A DNA stretch of 64,000 nucleotides from Paenibacillus peoriae (GTDB lineage: Bacteria > Bacillota > Bacilli > Paenibacillales > Paenibacillaceae): contig NZ_CP092831.1 in NCBI RefSeq assembly GCF_022531965.1, positions 4,535,001-4,599,000 of the forward strand, given 5' to 3'. The notes beneath the pieces were generated by a model, which saw only the letters and a program-made list of their open reading frames with translations, was not told the origin of the DNA and did no database searches. Below are positions 1-9,175 of the stretch, one piece after another. Position 1 is the stretch's first letter. Each line of letters starts with the position of its first letter. Made by a program: the position numbers and the translations under genes.

Positions 1-16
1 GGTCAACTTTCCGTGA

Positions 17-1027
17 CTATTGACGGCAAAAGGGATAGAAGCGCGTGATTGGGTTCGTCTCGCTCATAGAGGCCCGTTCACGGCGCACCAGCTCCACCAG
101 ATGAGCCAGCGTCTCGGACATGGCAAACCTTAGCTGGTGAATACCCAGCTTGCCACCGAACATGGCAATGCACAGCTCATAGGCTGTGCTTCCCTCCGGT
201 TGGATCAGCTGCTGAAATTTCTCCAGTCGTTCTTCATGATGTGCCAGCAACGCTTGCGTCCGCTCCCGAAAATAACCAAACGGATTGCGGTGCCCCGGAT
301 ATGCCCACGCTACCTCCAGCTTACCTAGACGCTGCAAGCCGTCTACATAAGACTTCAACGGCTGGGCATCACTGCCCGGCAGCAGACTGATATTAGGAGA
401 AATCTGCGGCAAAACTGCGTCACCGCAGAGGATAACACCGCTATTCGGGTCATATAAGGACATATGTCCGGGCGCATGCCCTCCCGTCTCGACGGGCAGC
501 CAACTGCGTCCACCCCATTCCAGACGAGCGTCTATGCCGGTAGGAATAACGGTAATCTCAGGCTGTGGATTCACTTGCAAATAAGCCTGCCGCATATGTA
601 ATTCCAAGGCCGGCACTTGCTCCAAAGGAAAACCATGCTGGACAAAAAAGCTGGGAAGCCTGTTCTCCATAGCGACCGTCGATTCTGGAGCGTCCCACAT
701 CATCATCGCTTCCTTATGGCTTCGGGCTGACATATGTACACGAGCCTGACTTTGCTGCTGCATCCAGCCCGCCAATCCGTAATGATCGGGGTGATGATGA
801 GTGACCACAATGTCCGAAATATCCCCAAAGGACATTCCCAGCTGGTGGAAGACATGCGCCCATTCTGCCTCGGTGTCCATATTGCGCGGCCCCGGGTCTA
901 CAATTGTAAAACCGTGCTCTCCCTTGAGCACATAGCTATTCACCCAGCGCAGCGGAAAGGACATGGATATTTTGACCTGAAAGCCTCCGTCTATTCGCTC
1001 ACACGGTGTAAGCTCTGGCATTTTCAT
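17..1027 (-). CDS. MBL-fold metallo-hydrolase
   Basis: A metallo-beta-lactamase fold hydrolase of about 336 residues. The zinc-binding signature HHHPDH lies near residues 77-82 and is followed by GGHAPGH, CGDAVLP and a late GHRNPF, the usual ordered set of metal ligands for glyoxalase II-like enzymes. The substrate cannot be told from sequence; hydrolysis of a thioester or other ester is typical of the family. The frame stays open upstream to a TTG at 1069, inside the preceding methyltransferase gene. I prefer the ATG at 1027, which follows a purine-rich stretch, but a GTG at 1036 is possible. No signal peptide is seen, so it is probably cytoplasmic. It is likely co-transcribed with the upstream methyltransferase, whose stop lies 22 bases before this start. 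Confidence 0.85.
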   Translation of the reverse strand: MKMPELTPCERIDGGFQVKISMSFPLRWVNSYVLKGEHGFTIVDPGPRNMDTEAEWAHVFHQLGMSFGDISDIVVTHHHPDHYGLAGWMQQQSQARVHMSARSHKEAMMMWDAPESTVAMENRLPSFFVQHGFPLEQVPALELHMRQAYLQVNPQPEITVIPTGIDARLEWGGRSWLPVETGGHAPGHMSLYDPNSGVILCGDAVLPQISPNISLLPGSDAQPLKSYVDGLQRLGKLEVAWAYPGHRNPFGYFRERTQALLAHHEERLEKFQQLIQPEGSTAYELCIAMFGGKLGIHQLRFAMSETLAHLVELVRRERASMSETNPITRFYPFCRQ

Positions 1028-1049
1028 GGCTTCCACCCGCCTTTCTGTT

Positions 1050-1835
1050 TCAAGCCCGCACGCCGACAAAAATCATTCGAGGCGAAGCATCTTCAATATA
1101 TTGATCTTCATTATAGCTTCCGTGTACCTGCTCTACAGATAGTCCGGCTTGCTCTAGCAATCCACGAAACTTCTCATATGGATATAGCTTCACTCGTTCA
1201 TGATACACGCGCGCAGGTTCTCCCTCAGTAGGAGTCGTGCCCAGAGCAGAGGCTGCCTCAGTGCCCGTAACGGATGCAGCTGACCGAATCGCAATTTGCT
1301 TTTTCACAAATCCATCTTCAATGACCCGATGCTCCTCAATCCAATTCCCTTCATCCTCCCGCGACGAATGCGGTACCAAATGAGCGGCTACGTAAGCAGG
1401 GTTCAAATAATCTATGATAAAGCGTCCTCCCGGCTTCAACAGCCGATATATTTCCTTTAGCACTTTAAGCTGCTCCTCATCCTGTTCAAAATAACCAAAG
1501 GAGGTGAACAAATTCATCACCGCGTCATAGCTTTCATCCAGCGGCACCTCTCTCATATCCCCTTGATGCCAACTTACCCGTCCTTCGGAATCAGCTGCAC
1601 GAGCTTCTCTCAGCAGCACATTGGAAAGGTCCACACCTGTCACCTGATAACCTGCATCTGCGAGCGCAAGCGAATGACGTCCCATCCCACAACATAAATC
1701 CAATACGCTGGAGCCTTGCGGTAATTTAAGCCAGGAGATCATTTTTTGCACTTCCTGATAGGCTCCCTGAAAGTCGCGATGCTTGTATACCAATAAATAA
1801 TCTTCCCCAAAGCTTTGCTCGTACCATTCTGCCAT
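1050..1835 (-). CDS. Class I SAM-dependent methyltransferase
   Basis: A small soluble SAM-dependent methyltransferase of about 261 residues. Motif I, VLDLCCGMGRHS, is near residues 44-55, the acidic ribose-binding residue follows in GVDLS near residue 69, and GDMREVP and a FTSFGYF post-motif are present. The methyl acceptor is unknown. The start at 1835 is set by GGAGGAG seven bases upstream; an earlier ATG at 1859 lacks such a site. A low-complexity Ala/Thr/Ser/Glu stretch near residues 190-212 looks like an inserted surface loop. It precedes the MBL-fold gene with a short gap, so the two probably form an operon. Confidence 0.88.
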   Translation of the reverse strand: MAEWYEQSFGEDYLLVYKHRDFQGAYQEVQKMISWLKLPQGSSVLDLCCGMGRHSLALADAGYQVTGVDLSNVLLREARAADSEGRVSWHQGDMREVPLDESYDAVMNLFTSFGYFEQDEEQLKVLKEIYRLLKPGGRFIIDYLNPAYVAAHLVPHSSREDEGNWIEEHRVIEDGFVKKQIAIRSAASVTGTEAASALGTTPTEGEPARVYHERVKLYPYEKFRGLLEQAGLSVEQVHGSYNEDQYIEDASPRMIFVGVRA

Positions 1836-2089
1836 ATCGTTTCTCCTCCATGAACTCATTTCGCTCTATTACATACTATATTAGCTTTTTCAAACTGGAA
1901 ACTCAAAAGCATTACGAATAAGGGTTTTGCAAAATCCTGAATAAGGAAACATGTTACAATAACCGTATTTGAGCTTAAATATTCATAGGAACTTCATACC
2001 AACTTCATGTGATTCACCCCATTTTATCATTAAAATGATTCATGGGAACGCCTTTAGAAGTTTTCATGAAGGAAAGGAGCGGGGAAATT

Positions 2090-2968
2090 ATGATTCAAAT
2101 TGGACTTACGGGTTGGGGCGATCACGATGACTTGTATCCAACGGGTACCAAAGCTAACCAAAAACTAAGTATCTATGGAAGCCATTTTCCGGTAGTAGAA
2201 ATGGATAGCTCTTTCTATGCGGTGCAGCCCACAGATCGTATGGCACGCTGGGCGGCGGAAACCCCTGACTCTTTTTCATTTCTCGTCAAAGCCTACCAAG
2301 GCATGACTGGACATACCCGCGGCAAGCAACCTTACTTCAAAACAATAGATGCCATGTACGAAGCACTGCATGCATCGATACAGCCTCTTCACGAAGCGGG
2401 CAAGCTCAAAGCCGTGCTGTTTCAGTACCCACCCTGGTTCGACTGTACACGTGAGAATGTCGCTGTACTGCGAGACACAAAAAATAGGATGGGAGAGGTC
2501 CCATCCGTACTTGAATTCAGACATCAAAGCTGGTTCACACCCGATTTTCGGAAACAAACGCTGGCATTCATGCGTGAAGAAGGCTGGATACACAGCGTAT
2601 GCGACGAGCCGCAGGCAGGACCAGGGTCGGTTCCCATTGTGCCGTTGGCTACAGACGGTAATCTGACAATCGTACGTCTCCACGGGCGGAACATATCGGG
2701 CTGGAATCAAAGCTCTGCACCGAATTGGCGGGAGGTTCGTTATCTGTATCGGTACAATGAACAAGAGTTGACCGAATGGAGAGACAGGTTGCTGGAGCTG
2801 GAGCAGCAAAGCCGCGAGGTGTGTGTTATTTTCAACAACAACTCAGGTGGAGACGCCGCTGCTAATGCCAAGCAGCTCATGACCATGCTTGGCATGGACC
2901 CTAAACCTTTTCCCCCTCGCAAGCCACACGAAGAGAATAACGGGCCGGAACAGCTTGAACTATTTTGA
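2090..2968 (+). CDS. DUF72 family protein
   Basis: A DUF72 (YecE-like) protein of 292 residues with a predicted TIM-barrel fold. The N-terminus IGLTGWGDHDDLY, the VEMDSSFYA and FLVKAYQGMTGH segments, the FQYPPWF motif and EFRHQSWF are all hallmarks of the family. The biochemical role of DUF72 is not established. The start at 2090 is supported by AAAGGAG ten bases upstream; an earlier in-frame ATG at 2042 has none. The last nine bases overlap the end of the convergent glycosyltransferase gene, so no separate terminator lies between the two. Confidence 0.88.
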   Translation: MIQIGLTGWGDHDDLYPTGTKANQKLSIYGSHFPVVEMDSSFYAVQPTDRMARWAAETPDSFSFLVKAYQGMTGHTRGKQPYFKTIDAMYEALHASIQPLHEAGKLKAVLFQYPPWFDCTRENVAVLRDTKNRMGEVPSVLEFRHQSWFTPDFRKQTLAFMREEGWIHSVCDEPQAGPGSVPIVPLATDGNLTIVRLHGRNISGWNQSSAPNWREVRYLYRYNEQELTEWRDRLLELEQQSREVCVIFNNNSGGDAAANAKQLMTMLGMDPKPFPPRKPHEENNGPEQLELF

Positions 2969-4075
2969 GGAACGGGCTGAGGGTGGGGAGTTGGAAATAG
3001 CCTCCTTGAGCTTGCGTGCATTATCCAGTAAATGCGGGTCGTCAGGTAAATAGCGTAAAGCGGTCTGGTTATGCTCATACGAAGCGTCCAGCTGACCTAC
3101 ATGGGCATAGCAATGGCTGAGCCGCACATGAGGTAACCAGGAGTAGCATGGTAGTGGAACAGGTCGCATACCCGGAAGGTGATGCTGTTGCTCCAATGCC
3201 TTTTCGTACCAGTACGCGGCAGTGCTCCATTCGTTTCTTGTGAAAAACCAGTCACCGATCATGCAGCACAAGTCTGATTGCGGTACACCGTATCGAAAGG
3301 AACGTAACAGACGATCCAGCTGTTGCTCCGGCTTCCCGAGGTGAAGATAGCATTCCGCCGACCGCGCACAAGCGGTAATCCGATCCTCACGGTAGCCGCT
3401 CGGCTCCTCCAACAGAAGATTGAACGCCTCTACCGCCTCGGCATATTCTTTACGGTCAAAACATTCATTGGCGTGCAAATACAGCAGACGCCCCTCCAGC
3501 TTGCCGCTTTCGCTGATCCACCGGGCGAGAATACGTTGGTTACGGAGCATGTGGTCTTGCATTCGGCGGTGTGTTACTGCCACATCTGAATGAACGATTT
3601 GCCCCTGAGGTATCACCAGATCCTCATGCAGACGCCCTTCCCAGCGGTATTGTCGCTCGCGCTTCACGAGACGGATACGGCGTGAGGTGAACAACAGTTC
3701 ACCCTGCTCCCCCTCTGCCAAATGAAGTGGCATCACCACTGCGTCGATATCCTTAGACAAACGCTGCTTCAAGGCACGCAGGCGCTCACGATCCGGCTCC
3801 AGCAGCACATCGTCCGCATCCAGCCACATGACGTAGGAACACGTCGCCTTGTCAAATGATTCATTACGGGCGGCTGCAAAATCATCCTTCCATTCAAATG
3901 TATATAGCCGATCCGTATAGCGCGCCGCTATCGTCTTCGTCTGATCCGTCGACCCCGTGTCCACAATAATGATTTCATCCATCAGGTCTGAGACCGAATC
4001 CAGACAGCGGGTAAGTGTGTGCTCCTCGTTCTTTACGATCATGCACAAGCTGATGGTCATTGGATGCTCAGTCAT
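2960..4075 (-). CDS. Family 2 glycosyltransferase with TPR-like C-terminus
   Basis: A GT-A fold glycosyltransferase of 371 residues. The N-terminal domain has ISLCMIVKNEE, the VDTGSTDQT nucleotide site and the metal-binding LDADD near residues 85-89. The second half is helical with tetratricopeptide-like repeats, the arrangement seen in SunS-type glycosyltransferases. It is the last gene of the minus-strand glycan operon. Its ATG overlaps the preceding methyltransferase stop as ATGA, which suggests translational coupling. It is a clear paralogue of the glycosyltransferase at 48535-49626 (same ISLCMIVKN start, same LWLDADD, same helical tail). The acceptor is unknown; a protein or spore-surface glycan is plausible. 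Confidence 0.87.
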   Translation of the reverse strand: MTEHPMTISLCMIVKNEEHTLTRCLDSVSDLMDEIIIVDTGSTDQTKTIAARYTDRLYTFEWKDDFAAARNESFDKATCSYVMWLDADDVLLEPDRERLRALKQRLSKDIDAVVMPLHLAEGEQGELLFTSRRIRLVKRERQYRWEGRLHEDLVIPQGQIVHSDVAVTHRRMQDHMLRNQRILARWISESGKLEGRLLYLHANECFDRKEYAEAVEAFNLLLEEPSGYREDRITACARSAECYLHLGKPEQQLDRLLRSFRYGVPQSDLCCMIGDWFFTRNEWSTAAYWYEKALEQQHHLPGMRPVPLPCYSWLPHVRLSHCYAHVGQLDASYEHNQTALRYLPDDPHLLDNARKLKEAISNSPPSARSSK

Positions 4076-4947
4076 GACTTCACGTCATCCCCTTTACCTT
4101 TGGCTGATTCTCCCCTCGTTTTTCCGGTAGACTCGCCAGCAGTATATGCAACTCTCCTTTCAGCCTGCGTCTTGTCTAACTGTTCGACACGTGCATACCT
4201 TTCCATCGGCAAAAGTTGTTCCTCCATATACCGGATTCGCTGTACCGCCTTGTCGAGTGCGGCCTTTCGCTGATTCATTTTGCGAACATGCTGCTGCTCC
4301 ACCAGTCGAAATTGCTCCTCGTCCAGTTTCATCCACTCATTCAGATGCGCTGCCTCTGGTTTGACCTCACGCAGTTCTTTCGACTTCTTGCGGCCTGCAA
4401 AGCACAAATATTTGTGATGCACCTCCAACGCTTGTTCATCAAAATAAGGATACAACACACGGGAGAGGCTCCCGGCATAGTAAGTCCGCTTGTGATCATG
4501 AAACGGATGGTAACCATAAGGTACAGACAAGACGAGCGTACCCTTTTTATTCAACAAGCGGTAAGCATGAGCCAGCAGGTTGTCGGGATGCGCAAAATGT
4601 TCCAAAATCTCCCCTAAAATAATGGTGTCAAATCCACCGGGAGGACGCTCAAATTGTGAAATGTCCTTTAACTGAAAGTGGACTCGTCCCCGTATGGGTG
4701 CGGATTCCTGACGAAGTTCTTTTTTTGCATAAGAAATGCTGCCCTCTTCCAAATCAATTGCCGTTACCTCAAAGCCTTCCCGCCCGAGCAAAATAGCCGT
4801 TATGCCCTGACTGCACCCAACATCCAACACCGTATGACCCTGTACATGGCGACAAATCCAGTGAATTCTATTGCGGGTGGCTTCATGAGATTCCTCCGAA
4901 TTAATCTGCCCGTAATAACGTTCGTTTACCTGATCACGGTTAGCCAA
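4072..4947 (-). CDS. SAM-dependent methyltransferase in glycan operon
   Basis: A 291-residue class I methyltransferase. VLDVGCSQGITA near residues 40-51 is the SAM-binding loop, AIDLE the acidic strand end, and DTIILGEILEHF the post-motif common in O- and C-methyltransferases of small molecules and sugars. After about residue 200 the protein becomes highly charged and probably coiled-coil, ending in a Lys/Gly-rich tail. The start is a TTG at 4947, eight bases inside the dehydrogenase gene and downstream of GGAGG. Both ends overlap neighbours, so it belongs to the glycan operon, where sugar methylation is the likely role. Confidence 0.85.
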   Translation of the reverse strand: MANRDQVNERYYGQINSEESHEATRNRIHWICRHVQGHTVLDVGCSQGITAILLGREGFEVTAIDLEEGSISYAKKELRQESAPIRGRVHFQLKDISQFERPPGGFDTIILGEILEHFAHPDNLLAHAYRLLNKKGTLVLSVPYGYHPFHDHKRTYYAGSLSRVLYPYFDEQALEVHHKYLCFAGRKKSKELREVKPEAAHLNEWMKLDEEQFRLVEQQHVRKMNQRKAALDKAVQRIRYMEEQLLPMERYARVEQLDKTQAERRVAYTAGESTGKTRGESAKGKGDDVKS

Positions 4948-6286
4948 CAGCGGCGCCCCCTCCGGGATGCCCCAAGATCACGACATGTCCACCTGTGCAA
5001 TGTGCAGTCGCATTACGTGTATCGAAGACCAGCGGGGCATGGTCGACCAACTGTTGGTAGTTCACCACAGAATGGTCTGTCGTAATGACTACGATATCTG
5101 CACTTTCCCATAGCTGGGCATTTGCCGTCCGAGATGGGATTTCTTCACCGTTCAGCTTAAAACTCGATACATACGGGTCGGTGAAGCTAACCGAAGCACC
5201 CATTTTAGTTAAATGCTCGAACAGGACAAGAGCCGGGGATTCGCGAACATCATCAATATCCTTTTTGTAGGCCACACCTGCCAGAATGATGTTGGCCTTG
5301 TTTATGGCTTTATCTTTCTGAGCAAGCATAGCTTCAATTCGCTCCGTAATATACAGCGGCATACGCCGATTCATGCGATCTGCCAAGTCCACGAATTCCA
5401 GTGGAAAACCATGCTGCTCGGATTTCCATGACAAGTATAGCGGATCAACCGGGATACAATGCCCCCCGATGCCAGGTCCTGGATAAAAAGGCATATAGCC
5501 GAATGGCTTGGTTGCCGCTGCATCCAGCACCTCCCATATATTGATGCCAATTTTTTCACAGGCAGCTGTCAGCTCATTGACCATTCCAATGTTGACGCTG
5601 CGGAACGTATTCTCAAACAGCTTGGCGGCTTCCGCTACGATTGTCGAGCTGACCGGTACAATTTGATCCAAAAAGGACCCATAAAACCCTGCTCCCACTG
5701 CCAGACAATCCGGCGTGCAACCGCCGATCACCTTGGGTGTGTTGCGAATGTTAAAATGAACGCTACCCGGATCCACACGTTCCGGCGAGAAGCACACATA
5801 GAAATCCTTACCTACCGTCCAGCCCCTGCGCTGCTCTATCACCGGTCGAATCAGTTCCTCGGTCGTTCCCGGATAGGTGGTGCTTTCCAGAATCAACAGT
5901 GTTTGTCTACGCAAATGAGGTATAGCCTGATCAATAGCCGTTTCAATATAGGACGTATCCGGCTGGTGTCCGTCCGTCAGCGGCGTAGGCACGCAGATCA
6001 CGACGATATCCGCTTGCTCCAGTACCTTGATATCCGTAACCGGATGCAATTGCTGTCCAATCAGACCTTCCAATGCATCATCACCAATGTCTATGATGTA
6101 CGACTTTCCTTGAAGCAGCTTGGCTACTTTGACGGGATCGGAATCCACACCATATACATCATAACCAGCCTTTGCCATTTCCACTGCCATGGGCAGCCCT
6201 ACATAACCGAGGCCGATTACCGCAACCTTTATAGTTCCTTTGGTTATTTTTTCCATAAGCTGCAAAATACCCACCTCTTTCATCAT
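4940..6286 (-). CDS. Nucleotide sugar dehydrogenase (UDP-Glc/GDP-Man DH family)
   Basis: A 448-residue NAD-dependent nucleotide-sugar 6-dehydrogenase. The Rossmann motif VIGLGYVGLP is near residues 23-32, the TPLTDGHQPDTSYI segment matches the WbpA/WecC branch, and GIGGHCIPVDP supplies the catalytic cysteine near residue 277. These enzymes oxidise an NDP-hexose or NDP-N-acetylhexosamine to the uronic acid in two NAD-dependent steps. It follows the CapD-like dehydratase with a one-base stop/start overlap (TAATG). A TTG at 6265 or ATG at 6256 with a better spaced site could be the true start, removing 7-10 residues. It supplies an acidic sugar donor for the operon's glycosyltransferases. Confidence 0.92.
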   Translation of the reverse strand: MMKEVGILQLMEKITKGTIKVAVIGLGYVGLPMAVEMAKAGYDVYGVDSDPVKVAKLLQGKSYIIDIGDDALEGLIGQQLHPVTDIKVLEQADIVVICVPTPLTDGHQPDTSYIETAIDQAIPHLRRQTLLILESTTYPGTTEELIRPVIEQRRGWTVGKDFYVCFSPERVDPGSVHFNIRNTPKVIGGCTPDCLAVGAGFYGSFLDQIVPVSSTIVAEAAKLFENTFRSVNIGMVNELTAACEKIGINIWEVLDAAATKPFGYMPFYPGPGIGGHCIPVDPLYLSWKSEQHGFPLEFVDLADRMNRRMPLYITERIEAMLAQKDKAINKANIILAGVAYKKDIDDVRESPALVLFEHLTKMGASVSFTDPYVSSFKLNGEEIPSRTANAQLWESADIVVITTDHSVVNYQQLVDHAPLVFDTRNATAHCTGGHVVILGHPGGGAAVG

Positions 6287-7266
6287 TACTCCATGCCTCG
6301 CAGTAGCTCAGCAATTCCAGCGCGATCCATTAACTCATCGTCCGAGCGATATTGATCGAAGCCTACTCGTTCCAATCCACCGTATTGGCTCAGTAAGCGC
6401 TTGTCTGCTTGCTGGGGAAGAATAACAAAATAGCGATCATCATAGCGATACGTATGCGGCACCTCATAGGGCGAAATCAGCACCTCATGCAGCTTTTCCC
6501 CACCACGTATACCAATCTCCTTTACTTTCAACGCAGGCTGCCCCGCCTGTTCTTTCATCACTTCTGCTAGATCTGCAATATTGCAGCCCTTCATTTTCAT
6601 CACTAGCGTCTCTCCCCCAACCGCCGTGACAGAAGCCTTCAGCAGCAAGCCAATCGCCTCTCCGAGCGTGAGGAAAAAGCGTGTCATATCTGGGCTCGTC
6701 AGCGTTAAATCCTGCCCATCCGCGATCTGGCGCTTGAACAGGGGCACGACACTTCCACTCGTCCCCAACACGTTGCCGCCGCGTATACACACAAAGCGAG
6801 TACGCTCACTTAAAGTGTTGGCGCGGATCATCAGTCTTTCACCTATCGCCTTCGTCATGCCATATACATTCACCGGATCTACTGCCTTGTCTGTAGAGAC
6901 ATCAATTACCTTGGCGACTCCCTGCTCAATGCTGGCCCGGATCACGTTTTCCGTACCGTGTACGTTCGTCTTGAAAGCCTCTTCCGGCTGTCTCTCACAC
7001 ACAGGGACATGCTTTAATGCCGCCAAATGGAATACATAGTCCACTCCGCGACATGCCTCCTGCAATGCCTGAAGATCTCGAATATCTCCAATCATGAAAT
7101 TCAGGCGAGGATCCGATAGAAATTGCCGCTGCATGGCAATCTGTGCAAATTCACCGCGTGAGAAAATACGAATCTCCGCCGGGTCCTCCTTCAGCAATTC
7201 AGCGGTTAGGCGTTGCCCCCAAGATCCCGTTCCTCCGGTCACCAGCAGTTTTTTTCCTTTGAACAA
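6286..7266 (-). CDS. CapD/FlaA1-like NDP-sugar dehydratase/epimerase
   Basis: An extended short-chain dehydrogenase of 326 residues from the polysaccharide biosynthesis (CapD/PseB-like) family. The cofactor loop TGGTGSWGQ is at residues 10-18 and the YxxxK pair, in VYGMTKAIGER, is near residues 135-139. RGGNVLGTSGSVVPLF and GEKLHEVLIS are characteristic of UDP-GlcNAc 4,6-dehydratases and C5 epimerases. The start is a TTG at 7266 with GGAGGAG six bases upstream; the frame is open to 7332, but that would run into the previous gene. It probably makes the keto-sugar or epimerised precursor that the next gene or a methyltransferase modifies. Confidence 0.9.
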   Translation of the reverse strand: MFKGKKLLVTGGTGSWGQRLTAELLKEDPAEIRIFSRGEFAQIAMQRQFLSDPRLNFMIGDIRDLQALQEACRGVDYVFHLAALKHVPVCERQPEEAFKTNVHGTENVIRASIEQGVAKVIDVSTDKAVDPVNVYGMTKAIGERLMIRANTLSERTRFVCIRGGNVLGTSGSVVPLFKRQIADGQDLTLTSPDMTRFFLTLGEAIGLLLKASVTAVGGETLVMKMKGCNIADLAEVMKEQAGQPALKVKEIGIRGGEKLHEVLISPYEVPHTYRYDDRYFVILPQQADKRLLSQYGGLERVGFDQYRSDDELMDRAGIAELLRGME

Positions 7267-7285
7267 TATAATCTCCTCCTGACCG

Positions 7286-7993
7286 TTACGAATTGGCAAT
7301 GCCTGTTCCCAGAAATTCTGCCAGCACAGCATTCATTTCATTCTCTGACAGCCGATCCTTCGCCGGCACTTTTTTCACCGAAGTATTGGCAGCATGAATG
7401 ACGTTCACATAGTTGCGAAGTGGAATGATCTCATGCGGCAGCTCCGTTACATATCCGTGCGTACCCTTTCCAGGAATGACCACACGGTAATCATTCAGAA
7501 AATCTTCCACTTGATAGCGAAACACATAAAAAGAAGGCGAACGGTGAAACACCGGTGCCATCTGCCCCTCAACCGCATCCCACAGGTAACCCATCTGGTT
7601 CACCAGCGCAACCGTCTCCGATTGAAACTTGTAATCATGCAACTGTTGTACAAAGGACTGGTGATACAAATCGTCGGAATCTATTCGAGCAATGAGCAGT
7701 TCGTCCGCACCTTCGATGTACGCATGGATACGACGTTTACTTTCGATGCTCGTACCAAAACGGATGTGGTCGGGAATGGGCTCATGTCGGGCCAGCTCCT
7801 CTTCCACGATGTCACTGCATCCGCCCGCCAGCTTGACGACAGATAGGAAATCCGCATTTGTCTGACTGAGTAAACTACGCAGCGTAAAGGTTCTGAATAT
7901 ATCCAGTCGCTCGCTGATCCACTCACGTGTCAGGCGGTTGGGATTCATCCCATAGTTATTAAAATTAATTTCAATTACAACCTTGCGATTCAT
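7286..7993 (-). CDS. Putative glycosyltransferase (rhamnosyltransferase-like)
   Basis: A 235-residue protein opening the glycan operon. The DSDD motif near residues 105-108, preceded by a hydrophobic strand (LLIARI), looks like the metal-binding DxD of a GT-A glycosyltransferase. The N-terminal FTLRSLLSQTNADF pattern resembles proteins annotated as putative rhamnosyl transferases. The start at 7993 follows GGGAGG with good spacing. It lies 19 bases upstream of the dehydratase TTG start, so the five genes 7993 to 2960 are read as one unit. Donor and acceptor are not known; confidence in the family is moderate. Confidence 0.65.
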   Translation of the reverse strand: MNRKVVIEINFNNYGMNPNRLTREWISERLDIFRTFTLRSLLSQTNADFLSVVKLAGGCSDIVEEELARHEPIPDHIRFGTSIESKRRIHAYIEGADELLIARIDSDDLYHQSFVQQLHDYKFQSETVALVNQMGYLWDAVEGQMAPVFHRSPSFYVFRYQVEDFLNDYRVVIPGKGTHGYVTELPHEIIPLRNYVNVIHAANTSVKKVPAKDRLSENEMNAVLAEFLGTGIANS

Positions 7994-8208
7994 TGATCTT
8001 CCTCCCTTTCAACCGTCTTCTCTCAAGTTATGAAGACGCTCCTGAAACGGCACGTACAGATACAACGAATCTTGTAAAAATAGGTAGAATCCAAAAAGAA
8101 TAGCCGTTCATACAAAAACCTTTTCGCTTTCGACATATGATAGAATACAAAGTTTTTTACTCCATCTGAAAAGTTGAACAAGCAGGAACGACAGGGAGGA
8201 AACATGAT

Positions 8209-8922
8209 ATGACGAATCCAAAGTATCTGGAGATGGACGAGGTACTGAAGCGTTTGAAGCTAGCACTCGATCAGCACCAGTCCTTTTCGCTCATTCGTAT
8301 TGGAGATGGTGAAAATTTGGTGTTGGCGCAGGATACCGTCTGGCCGATGGAAAAGGTGTTACAGGAACGTTGGGCGGTCAAAGCCAATCTCGGTCAAAAG
8401 GGACTGTTTCTACCAAATACGGAACTACGGGACGCGGTGGCTGAGGCAGTGAGCAAAGCCACCATTACTGGCATTTTGCCATATGATGACGAATCTATTA
8501 AAGCACCATCCTATATGAAGCGGGAGCTGACCGATCAGGTCTTTGCTCACTATGCTCTTTCCCCCGCGCTGACCTGCCACGCCTGCCTGAATCGGTATTT
8601 GGCTGGGACACCCGCTTTCTGGGACATGCTGAAAAATCGACGCATTCTGCTGGTCACCCGGACGGCCACTGAAGTAAAGCCTGTTCTTGAGGCAGATCCG
8701 TACAAGCTGCATATTGCCCACACACTGGCATTTCATCAATATGAACAAATGCCTGAAACTCTCCAATGGATCGCAGCACACAAAGATGACTTTGACATTG
8801 CGCTGTTCTCTTGTGGTGTCAATGCAGTCGTGTTAGCACAAAAAACAGCAGAACTCACTGGCAAAGTAGGTATAGACTTCGGCAAGGCGATTAATATCGT
8901 CATGTTCGGCAAAGCTAATTAA
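8209..8922 (+). CDS. GT-D fold glycosyltransferase-like protein
   Basis: A 237-residue soluble protein with FSLIRIGDGENLVLA near residues 26-40, the signature of the GT-D fold (DUF1792-type) glycosyltransferases, in which the DGE acidic residues bind the metal. A C-terminal FSCGVNAVVLAQ and GKVGIDFGKAI segment matches the same group. It is transcribed divergently from the glycan operon and ends just before a strong hairpin, so it is probably monocistronic. GGGAGG precedes the ATG at 8209 by about nine bases. A three-codon frame (ATG ATA TGA at 8204) overlaps the start and could modulate initiation. Confidence 0.72.
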   Translation: MTNPKYLEMDEVLKRLKLALDQHQSFSLIRIGDGENLVLAQDTVWPMEKVLQERWAVKANLGQKGLFLPNTELRDAVAEAVSKATITGILPYDDESIKAPSYMKRELTDQVFAHYALSPALTCHACLNRYLAGTPAFWDMLKNRRILLVTRTATEVKPVLEADPYKLHIAHTLAFHQYEQMPETLQWIAAHKDDFDIALFSCGVNAVVLAQKTAELTGKVGIDFGKAINIVMFGKAN

Positions 8923-8976
8923 TAGATAAAATAATATTTGTGAAAAAATATACTTAGCAAAAATCCTTGCTCCGTA

Positions 8977-9022
8977 TATCAAAAAGCACCAGCAAATTTC
9001 AATTGGCTGGTGCTTTTTGATA
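8977..9022 (+). terminator. Rho-independent terminator after the GT-D gene
   Basis: A perfect inverted repeat: the arm ending GCACCAGC at 8993 pairs with GCTGGTGC from 9006, about 17 bp of stem including the A/T tracts. The T run in the distal arm gives termination on the plus strand and the A run in the proximal arm could serve the minus strand. Confidence 0.85.
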
Positions 9023-9175
9023 CCATATGTAGTTCTAAAGCGTGATCAAAAAGGATAATCCATATAAAGCTTTGAGCCCTTGCTTGTTTAGAAATAGAAT
9101 TTGAGATTTCCTGTAACTTCTTTTACAATATTACAGAAACTAGCATTCATTAAAAACCATAAGGAGGGTGTTGAA

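Noticed and set aside
5459..6355. 298-codon plus-strand frame opposite the sugar dehydrogenase
   Set aside because: It is antisense to a gene with full motif support, and its translation has no coherent domain.
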